Assembly: GCA_947177495.1 (NCBI GenBank)
Contig: CAMWUS010000111.1
Coordinates: 1 to 5,349 of the forward strand
DNA length: 5,349 bases
Direction of reading: 5' to 3'
DNA from: an uncultured Clostridia bacterium
Lineage (GTDB): Bacteria; Bacillota; Clostridia; Christensenellales; Borkfalkiaceae
Positions 1-5,349 of the stretch are shown here, piece after piece (position 1 is the first letter of the stretch; every line of letters begins with the position of its first letter). The notes under the pieces were generated by a model. The model was not told where the DNA came from. It made no database searches and saw only the letters and a list, made by a program, of their open reading frames with translations. The position numbers and the translations under genes are program-made.

Positions 1-2217
1 TTTTTCAAACGAGAACGCGTATTCGCCGATTTTCTTCAACGCTTCCGAACCTTGCAGGTAAGTGATTTGCTTGCAGTTGTAGAACGCGTAATTGCCGATT
101 TCCGTAACATTTGCGGGAAGTTCTACCGTGTTGAGCGTTGCGTGCTCGGCAAACGCCCATTCCGCAATTTTCGTTACGGTTTTTTCTATTCCGCTCAAAT
201 CGGTAATGCCGTTTTTCGCGGGGCAAACAATCAGTGTTTTGCCGTCTTTCGTATACAGCGTGCCGTTTACCGACTTGAAAGCAGCGTTTTGCGCGCTTAC
301 GGTAACCGACTTCAAGCTAGCAAGCTGTGCGAACGCCGCACCCCCGATTTCCTTCAAGCCCGAGCCGATTGTAATGCTTTCGAGCTTGGAACAGCCCTTA
401 AACGCTTGATAGCCTACGCTTTCCACAGAATCGGGTATAACGATTGAGGTCAAGGCGGCAGAATTCATAAACACCGCGTCCGCTATCGTCTTGGTGCCCT
501 CTTTGACGCTGACTTCGCTCGCAAGCCCCAAATACATGACGAGCGTTTTTCCGTCGCCCGTGTATACGATGCCGTCGCCGCCCGCCGCAGAGTAGTACGG
601 ATTGCGGCTGTCGATTACAAAGGTATTCACATTTTTGCAATCAAGCAGAATGCTCGCACCGATATGGGAAACGGTATCCGAGAGATAGACCTCTTTGAGA
701 AGTGATTTGTAGAACGCCCCTTTCCCGATATTTTCGCACCCAGAATTGACGGTGATTTTAGAGATATTCTTCTGAGAAGAAACGGAGTAAGGCAAAATGG
801 TCTTTACCGTGCTCGGAAGCTCGAACTCCTCTGCCTCATAATCGGCGGGAATGCAATAGAGCACGGAGCCGTTTTCGCCGTACATTACGCCGTTCTCGGA
901 CGAGAACGAGGTGTTTTCCGCGGATACCGTCACCTCTTTGAGACTTGTGCAGAGATAGAGCACGGGCGTTACTGCCCCGAAGGTCAAACCGTCCTCTTCC
1001 ATAGGATATTCGCCGAACGTGCTTACACCCGCGCCGATCGTGATTCGCTCCAACGCGGAACAGCTTTGGAAGGCATACCCCGCGACCGTTTCAACGCTGT
1101 CGGGAATGGTAATTTCTTTCAGCTTCTTTGCCGATTGGAATGCCCGCGAGCCGATGCTCACAAGCCCTTCGTTTAACTCGATTTCTTCGAGCGCCGTGCA
1201 GTTGGAGAACGCATACGTTCCGAGCGCGGTCACTCCCTTGTGCAGTTTTACGTTCGTCAATTTGGAGCACACGTAGAAACAGTAGTTGGGGATTTGCGTG
1301 ATTTGCTCGGGAATTTCTATCGTTTCAAGCGAAGAATATTCGAAGCACCGCACGGGCAACACCTTTAAATTGACGCACTCGGACAAATCGATGCTTTTCA
1401 ACTTTGCGTGCGAGAACACGCTCTGTCCGAGCGAAGTAACGTTTGCGGGTAATTTTATTGAAGTCATTGCACAGCTGTGGAACGCCGTAGAGCTGATACC
1501 GATAAGGTGGCTCGGCATGTTGATTTGCGTAAGCGAAACGCAGCCGTAGAAAGCGGCTTGCCCGATATAGCGAATGGTGTCTGCAAGCTGTACGCTTTGG
1601 AGCGAACTGCACCCGTAGAACAGCTGATTGGGAATGTAATTGGGATTGTTCTCGCCGTCTTGCAGATAGTCTACGTCGGGGATACTTGCGGTTTTCAGCC
1701 CCGTGCAACCGTAGAACACGCCCGTGCCGAGCGATTGCAACCCTGCGGGAAGCTCGATGCTTTCGAGCGAAACGCAGCCAGAGAAAGCGGAATCTCCGAT
1801 TCTCTTTACCGCTTCGCCCAAATCGACGCTCTTCAACTTTTCACAGCCGACAAAAGCGTCACTTGCAATGGAAATCGTCCCTTCGAGCGCGACGAACTCC
1901 GTAATTTCATGATTGGAAATTCCGACTAAGGAATATTCCTTTTTCCCGTCTTCCGTAGTCGTCGTATAATATTTCGCACCGTAACGCTCGTCGATAAACA
2001 GCCCCATTTCGATGCCCGATTTATAAAACGCATTGTCGCCGATAGAAACGCTGTGCGAATCCAACCCGATAAGCTCGGTAAGATCTCCCGCATAAGCAAA
2101 GCAATAATTTCCGATGCGCGTAATGCTCGCGGGTATCTCTATTTGGGTAAGTTCGGAGTACACAAACGCATACTGCCCGAGCGTATTCACCGTATCGGGG
2201 AAAGACACTTTTTCGAC
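1..2217 (-). repeat. LRR_5 (BspA-type) repeat array within the lipoprotein, continuing past the window
   Basis: From about residue 332 to residue 1070 the protein is a solenoid of roughly two dozen units of about 22-24 residues. The typical unit reads hydrophobic-x-hydrophobic-Pro, then V-x-x-I-G-x-x-A-F-x-x-C-x-x-L. Clear copies include ELPAGLQSLGTGVFYGC, TIPDSVETVAGYAFQSC, VIPDSVESVGYQAFKGC and ELPANVTEIGNYAFYNC. The repeats are similar in protein but not identical in DNA, so this is an old array and not a recent tandem expansion. Two units carry long insertions (near residues 511-530 and 731-750), and hairpin modules replace some units. The last unit seen, ending at base 1, is in mid-repeat. 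Confidence 0.92.
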
Positions 2218-3210
2218 GGAAGCGGGCATAAAGTAAAGCTGTTTCAGCTCCTTGTCGTAAATGCCGCCGTCGAAGCTCACATAGCTCCCATGCCCCTCGT
2301 TGATGACGATTTCCTTAATCCCGCGCGTATCGAGCGGCTCGGTAACGGGCAAATCGATTCGCGCCGTGGACGGAATAACGACTTTTTCGTATTGAATATT
2401 TTTGGTAAGCGAAGCGAGATTTACTTGCTTCACGCCCTCGGGAATGACGAGCGTTTCCACCTGCTCCGTTCCAAGATACCCGTTGAAAACCCTCTCGTTC
2501 CGCGTATTATACGTAATGTCTAATAAGGAAGCCTCTTCCTCGGAAAGGAAATTCGCATAGAAATTGACGGTGCGTAAATTTCCTTCCGCGGGCGGCTGTA
2601 CGGTGTAATTGCCCGTAAGTAGGTTGCCCGAAACGTCCTGCCAACCGTTAAACCGCAACGCACGGGAGCGATCCCCCGAAATCGCCTCGGAATCGGCGGA
2701 ATAGTTATAATCGTCGCGCAAATTCAGCCAAACGGAAAGTCCGAGCGAATCCGCCAAAGCATAGTCGGGCTTCACGCCGAGCACGTAGGCTTCTTCGCTC
2801 GCGCCCGGAGCATTCAAATAAAAGTTGGCGACATATTCGTCTACGTCGTAGGCGATATAATAATTTGTGCCCTTAAAGGTAAGCGTAATTTGTTTATCCG
2901 AACCCGTAGTGGAAGTATCGAACTCGGTATACGTTAAATCGCCGCTGCGAAGGTGCTCCGCTTTAATTTCAACCGCGTTCCCCTCGTCGTCTCTGAGCGT
3001 ACAGCCGCATTGCTCGATAATCTTGGGCGTATCCACTTCCATATCCTTTACGAGGTTGACTTTGTTTTTCTCGATATCGAGTACGGCGTTCGCCTTGATA
3101 TTGTCGAATTCGCCCGAAGAGGTAAATCCGCCGCAAGCGGAAAGAGCGATAGCTCCCAAGGAGATACCCAACGCCGATACAACCGTAATCAATAAACTTT
3201 TTCTTTTCAT
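1..3210 (-). CDS. Giant BspA-type leucine-rich-repeat (LRR_5) surface lipoprotein, 3' end cut by window edge
   Basis: The frame is open from the ATG at 3210 to base 1 with no stop, giving at least 1070 residues; the C-terminus lies outside the window. Residues 1-25 form a lipoprotein signal peptide (MKRK, then a hydrophobic stretch) ending in the lipobox LSAC, so Cys26 would be lipidated and the protein anchored to the outer face of the membrane. Residues about 57-123 look like a bacterial Ig-like beta-sandwich (an FDTSTTG turn followed by alternating strands ending in YYIAYDV). Residues about 124-250 match nothing I recognise. Degenerate LRR-like strands begin near 251, and regular repeats of about 23 residues run from about 332 to the edge, with the pattern IPxxVxxIGxxAFxxCxxLxxI. 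Beta-hairpin inserts and two loop insertions interrupt them. In this family such proteins bind host or matrix proteins, glycans or other cells; the ligand here cannot be read from sequence. It starts 50 bases after the kinase gene and may share its transcript. The open frame, lipobox and repeats make the call firm; the function is only a class-level inference. Confidence 0.93.
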   Translation of the reverse strand, partial: MKRKSLLITVVSALGISLGAIALSACGGFTSSGEFDNIKANAVLDIEKNKVNLVKDMEVDTPKIIEQCGCTLRDDEGNAVEIKAEHLRSGDLTYTEFDTSTTGSDKQITLTFKGTNYYIAYDVDEYVANFYLNAPGASEEAYVLGVKPDYALADSLGLSVWLNLRDDYNYSADSEAISGDRSRALRFNGWQDVSGNLLTGNYTVQPPAEGNLRTVNFYANFLSEEEASLLDITYNTRNERVFNGYLGTEQVETLVIPEGVKQVNLASLTKNIQYEKVVIPSTARIDLPVTEPLDTRGIKEIVINEGHGSYVSFDGGIYDKELKQLYFMPASVEKVSFPDTVNTLGQYAFVYSELTQIEIPASITRIGNYCFAYAGDLTELIGLDSHSVSIGDNAFYKSGIEMGLFIDERYGAKYYTTTTEDGKKEYSLVGISNHEITEFVALEGTISIASDAFVGCEKLKSVDLGEAVKRIGDSAFSGCVSLESIELPAGLQSLGTGVFYGCTGLKTASIPDVDYLQDGENNPNYIPNQLFYGCSSLQSVQLADTIRYIGQAAFYGCVSLTQINMPSHLIGISSTAFHSCAMTSIKLPANVTSLGQSVFSHAKLKSIDLSECVNLKVLPVRCFEYSSLETIEIPEQITQIPNYCFYVCSKLTNVKLHKGVTALGTYAFSNCTALEEIELNEGLVSIGSRAFQSAKKLKEITIPDSVETVAGYAFQSCSALERITIGAGVSTFGEYPMEEDGLTFGAVTPVLYLCTSLKEVTVSAENTSFSSENGVMYGENGSVLYCIPADYEAEEFELPSTVKTILPYSVSSQKNISKITVNSGCENIGKGAFYKSLLKEVYLSDTVSHIGASILLDCKNVNTFVIDSRNPYYSAAGGDGIVYTGDGKTLVMYLGLASEVSVKEGTKTIADAVFMNSAALTSIVIPDSVESVGYQAFKGCSKLESITIGSGLKEIGGAAFAQLASLKSVTVSAQNAAFKSVNGTLYTKDGKTLIVCPAKNGITDLSGIEKTVTKIAEWAFAEHATLNTVELPANVTEIGNYAFYNCKQITYLQGSEALKKIGEYAFSFEK
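217..930 (-). repeat. Beta-hairpin modules spaced about 105 residues apart in the LRR array
   Basis: Three related inserts start at residues about 761, 865 and 970 (bases about 930-841, 618-532 and 303-217). Each has an Asn followed by an aromatic-Ser strand, a Gly turn, and a second strand of the form V/L-Y-x-x-D/N-G-x-x-L, as in GTLYTKDGKTLIVCPA and GIVYTGDGKTLVMY. Three LRR units lie between each neighbouring pair, making a module of one hairpin plus three LRRs. A fourth, more distant relative sits at residues about 300-330 (bases 2313-2221), before the regular array. Such hairpins are common in LRR_5 proteins; the even spacing is what I read directly here. Confidence 0.75.
3133..3210 (-). 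other. Lipoprotein signal peptide and lipobox of the LRR protein
   Basis: Residues 1-26 show the three parts of a type II signal peptide: a basic start (Lys2, Arg3, Lys4), a hydrophobic core from Leu6 to Leu23, and the lipobox Leu23-Ser24-Ala25-Cys26, followed by Gly-Gly. Cleavage by signal peptidase II before Cys26 is expected, with a short flexible linker rich in Ser and Gly afterwards. The signal supports the choice of the ATG at 3210 as the true start. Confidence 0.93.
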
Positions 3211-3260
3211 GATAGCGCCCACCCGTCACTTTCTCGATTTGTGTGCACAGCTTGCTATTT
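3211..3260. other. 50-base gap between kinase and LRR lipoprotein genes
   Basis: The gap holds the weak ribosome binding site and an eight-base palindrome (TGTGCACA at 3242-3249). It has no GC-rich stem with a T-run, so no intrinsic terminator after the kinase gene, and no convincing -35/-10 pair. This favours read-through from the kinase gene into the lipoprotein gene. Confidence 0.6.
3218..3224 (-). promoter_or_regulatory. Weak ribosome binding site for the LRR lipoprotein gene
   Basis: On the minus strand the sequence GGGTGGG ends seven bases before the ATG at 3210. Only its GGTG part matches the anti-Shine-Dalgarno sequence well, so this is a modest site. No other purine-rich stretch lies at a usable distance. 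Confidence 0.5.
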
Positions 3261-4970
3261 CTAACGCGCGCCCCCGTGCCGTTCGCGCTTTCTGCTCTCC
3301 GTGAGCCTCCCGCATACTTTTTTGAGTTCTCCGAAATCCACAGGCTTGGACACATGCGCATCCATGCCCGCTTCTTCCGATTTTTTCACGTCCTCAACGA
3401 ACGCGTCCGCCGACAGCGCAACGATGATGATGGATTTTGCATCCTTCTTCTCCGAAGCGCGAATGCGCCGCGTCGCTTCCCGCCCGTCCATATTCGGCAT
3501 TTGAATGTCCATTAAAATGATATCGAAGGTGTTTTCGGGATTATCGGTAAACGCCTGCAACGCTTCCAATCCGTCGTGCGCGAGCGTGACCTTTGCGCCG
3601 TCGCTCTCCAAAATTTCCATGGCGATTTCGGCGTTGATTTCGTTGTCCTCCGCAAGCAAGATGCGGCAATTCTCGTAACTGAACGTATCCCCGCTCACTT
3701 CCTTGGGCAGAGTTACGGGCTTCTGCATGTCCTGCTCCACGTTTGCAATGGGAAGCGACAGGAATACGGAGAAATCGCTCCCCTTTCCTAGCTCACTGTC
3801 GATAACAATGTTACCGCCCATGAGCCTGACGAAATTATCGGTAATGGCAAGCCCCAAACCCGTACCGCCGTAGTTGTGCGAGGTGGAAGCCTCCTCCTGT
3901 TCGAAGGGGCGTAAAATTTTACGAATGGATTCGGGGGAAATGCCCTTCCCGGTATCGCGGACGCGAATCATGAGTTGAACGTGGTCGCCCAAACGGTCGA
4001 GCTGTTTGAAGGTGACTTCTACCCGACCGCCCTTGGGTGTGAACTTGTTCGCGTTGGAAACAAGGTTGGTGATAATTTGCGTGAGACGCAGTTCGTCGCC
4101 CGTAAGCCAACGAACGGTGAAGCCCACCGTTTCCACTTTGAAGTTAATGCCCTTCTCCGTGGTGGTGTTGTAAAACATGTTGTTGATTTTGTCGGCAAGC
4201 GCGAACACGTCGAAATCGGTATTGAAGAGCAACATCTTGCCGCTCTCGATTTTGGAAATATCCAAAATATCGTTGATCATGCCGATGAGGAAGTTGGAAA
4301 GATATTCCGCACGCTCCAAATAGCTCGATACTTTTTCGGGGTCGTTGATGTTCATTCTCGCAAGCGACATCATACCCATAACGCCGTTCATGGGCGTACG
4401 GATTTCGTGCGACATATTCGACAAGAAGGAGGATTTTGCAGCCGCCTGTCCCAAAGCCGCGTCCAACTCCTGTTTGAGCTTATCCATTTTCTCCCGTTCG
4501 GAAGTAATGTCGGAGAACATGAACGCGATATATTCTTTGCCGCCGTACTGTGCCCGCTCGGCGGTAAGGCGTGCATAGCCGTTTTCGCCGAAGGTAAATT
4601 CCGACTCGAATAGTCCCTGTCCGTCCCATTTGGGAAACGTTTGGGCAAACGTGCGCGAATCCTCCCGCGCAACGTTACGCTTTAAAACCGCCAAGTCGGT
4701 ATACACGTCCTCTGCGGATACGCCGAAAATCGCCGTAATGTTCGGGCTGACGAATACGGGCTGTTTCGCCTCGTCGATAAGAAGAAAAGAGGCATAAGCG
4801 GCATTTCCGTAAATAGACGAAAAAGCTCGCTCAGCCTCGATTTCCATGTGTAAGCGCTGCGTTTTGGCGTTTAAATCGCGCGTGCGCAGACGAATGTACA
4901 GCAAGCAAAACACTACCGCGACGGCAGCAAGTAAAAACAATATGATGCTGTATAAAATTACGTAAACCAT
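3261..4970 (-). CDS. Membrane-anchored PAS hybrid histidine kinase with C-terminal receiver domain
   Basis: Complete protein of 569 residues, ATG to TAG. Residues 3-26 form one membrane helix followed by Arg27, Arg29 and Arg31, so by the positive-inside rule the rest is cytoplasmic. A short helical linker (about 30-50) leads to a PAS domain (about 51-157). A coiled-coil helix (about 157-180) enters the HisKA dimerisation helix with phospho-accepting His188 in SHEIRTPMNG. The HATPase domain has an N box (Asn302, Asn306, Lys309), G1 box Asp339-Thr-Gly-Lys-Gly, F box around Phe356, and G2 box GGTGLGL at 368-374. The receiver (about 434-556) has acidic Glu441 and Asp442, phospho-accepting Asp488 in MDIQMPNMDG, Ser520 at the switch position and Lys542 in SKP. 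Every catalytic residue is present, so it should autophosphorylate at His188, pass phosphate to Asp488 and then to an HPt protein, for which the gene just upstream is the obvious candidate. The signal is unknown; there is essentially no extracytoplasmic domain. The tail is strongly basic (RKRERHGGAR). Confidence 0.96.
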   Translation of the reverse strand: MVYVILYSIILFLLAAVAVVFCLLYIRLRTRDLNAKTQRLHMEIEAERAFSSIYGNAAYASFLLIDEAKQPVFVSPNITAIFGVSAEDVYTDLAVLKRNVAREDSRTFAQTFPKWDGQGLFESEFTFGENGYARLTAERAQYGGKEYIAFMFSDITSEREKMDKLKQELDAALGQAAAKSSFLSNMSHEIRTPMNGVMGMMSLARMNINDPEKVSSYLERAEYLSNFLIGMINDILDISKIESGKMLLFNTDFDVFALADKINNMFYNTTTEKGINFKVETVGFTVRWLTGDELRLTQIITNLVSNANKFTPKGGRVEVTFKQLDRLGDHVQLMIRVRDTGKGISPESIRKILRPFEQEEASTSHNYGGTGLGLAITDNFVRLMGGNIVIDSELGKGSDFSVFLSLPIANVEQDMQKPVTLPKEVSGDTFSYENCRILLAEDNEINAEIAMEILESDGAKVTLAHDGLEALQAFTDNPENTFDIILMDIQMPNMDGREATRRIRASEKKDAKSIIIVALSADAFVEDVKKSEEAGMDAHVSKPVDFGELKKVCGRLTESRKRERHGGAR

Positions 4971-5028
4971 TGCTTTGCCTTGCAGGTAAATGTTTGCTGA
5001 TTTATCTTGTGTTGAATCCCTTTAAGTT
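4971..5028. other. 58-base gap between HPt and kinase genes
   Basis: AT-rich gap holding the kinase ribosome binding site. I see no stem-loop followed by T residues and no -35/-10 pair with normal spacing. The two genes are therefore probably co-transcribed, though a weak internal promoter cannot be excluded by eye. Confidence 0.5.
4978..4981 (-). promoter_or_regulatory. Ribosome binding site for the hybrid kinase
   Basis: The minus strand reads AAGG seven bases before the ATG at 4970. This spacing supports that ATG, which also begins directly at the membrane helix. Confidence 0.6.
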
Positions 5029-5349
5029 TTAATCCAATTTCGCAATGTTTTCCACGGTAAGCGTGTAAAGCCGTTCAAGCTCGGGCATATGCTCGGCAAC
5101 TTCCATGCTTCCCCCGCGGAGAATATCGGTGACGATTACCGTCTTTTCATAGAGCGCGGTAAAAGCCAAATTCTGCGAAACGCCTTTCAGCGTATGCGCG
5201 GCGCGGAACGCCTCTTCCTGCGCTCCGCTCGCAAGCGAATCTTTTAATAATGCAAAGCTACCGTCCGCAGGGAACTTTTTCACGAACCGCAAAACGCGAT
5301 CCTCTGCCATAAAGCGCCCCAATACCTCGCGGTAGTTTCCGCCGATTGC
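5029..5349 (-). CDS. HPt (histidine phosphotransfer) domain protein, 5' end cut by window edge
   Basis: The frame is open from the window edge to a TAA at 5029-5031, showing 106 residues; the start codon lies beyond base 5349. The visible part begins AIGGNYREVLGRFM. The active-site helix carries His52 (codon at 5194-5196) in AAHTLKGVSQNLAF, the HxxKG signature of HPt domains, with the usual small residues before it. It is a single-domain, cytoplasmic, all-helical protein that takes phosphate from a receiver aspartate and hands it to another receiver. The natural donor is the receiver of the hybrid kinase encoded 58 bases downstream; the acceptor is not visible. A TTG at 5322 could be taken as a start, but the family resemblance continues upstream of it (GGNYREV), so the true start is outside. 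The end of the protein is complete, and the length fits a stand-alone HPt protein missing only a few N-terminal residues. Confidence 0.9.
   Translation of the reverse strand, partial: AIGGNYREVLGRFMAEDRVLRFVKKFPADGSFALLKDSLASGAQEEAFRAAHTLKGVSQNLAFTALYEKTVIVTDILRGGSMEVAEHMPELERLYTLTVENIAKLD

Noticed and set aside
1..1750. Recurring short DNA motifs such as GTAGAACGC and GCCGAGCG that look like a direct repeat or CRISPR-like array
   Set aside because: They recur at about 69-base intervals in frame and encode the AF and LG positions of the LRR units. The repeats are inexact and the intervening sequence is coding, so they are codon-level traces of a protein repeat.
52..2523. Several plus-strand and off-frame minus-strand open frames of 60-156 codons over the LRR gene
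   Set aside because: All overlap the continuous 1070-codon lipoprotein frame. Their predicted proteins are rich in Arg, Cys and Ala, as expected from the shifted reading of a repetitive gene, and none has a recognisable motif.
3242..3249. Eight-base palindrome TGTGCACA between kinase and lipoprotein genes as an operator or terminator
   Set aside because: The symmetry does not extend beyond eight bases and no T-run follows. A palindrome this short is expected by chance.
3975..4613. Long plus-strand open frame of 212 codons opposite the kinase gene
   Set aside because: It lies entirely antisense to the HisKA and HATPase coding region, whose minus-strand frame has every catalytic motif. The plus-strand protein shows no domain, no clear ribosome binding site and the composition expected of a shadow frame.
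4971..5028. Internal promoter in front of the kinase gene
   Set aside because: The AT-rich stretch has -10-like pieces (GATAAA), but the possible -35 elements are too close, so no pair with normal spacing could be supported.
5320..5322. TTG as start codon of the HPt gene
   Set aside because: The frame continues upstream to the window edge, and the residues before it (AIGGNYREV) fit the HPt family, so the real start is outside the window.

Overview
The window holds three genes, all on the minus strand and reading from high to low coordinates. The order of transcription is an HPt phosphotransfer protein (cut at its 5' end by the right edge), a membrane-anchored hybrid histidine kinase (complete), and a very large leucine-rich-repeat lipoprotein (cut at its 3' end by the left edge). 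Coding sequence fills all but two short gaps of 58 and 50 bases. I saw no tRNA, rRNA, mobile element, CRISPR array or riboswitch.

The likely source is an uncultured anaerobic gut-type Clostridia (Bacillota) with roughly balanced base composition. This is inferred from the style of the proteins: a hybrid kinase with a single N-terminal membrane segment, a short single-domain HPt protein with an HTLKG active site, and a surface lipoprotein built from BspA-type repeats (the LRR_5 family). No ribosomal or other marker gene confirms it.

Region 5349-5029 is the HPt protein. Region 4970-3261 is the kinase, in the order membrane segment, PAS domain, HisKA, HATPase and receiver. Region 3210-1 is the lipoprotein: signal peptide and lipobox, an Ig-like and otherwise unassigned N-terminal part, then more than twenty LRR_5 repeats broken by beta-hairpin inserts.

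The short gaps, shared strand and lack of any visible terminator suggest one transcription unit. The kinase and HPt protein carry all the residues needed for a His-Asp-His phosphorelay. The final response regulator, which would say what the relay controls, is not in the window. The lipoprotein is either a co-transcribed partner or a neighbour by chance. Nothing here is clearly a new kind of system. The points most worth a second look are the linkage of a phosphorelay with a giant surface repeat protein, and the higher-order 105-residue repeat inside that protein.
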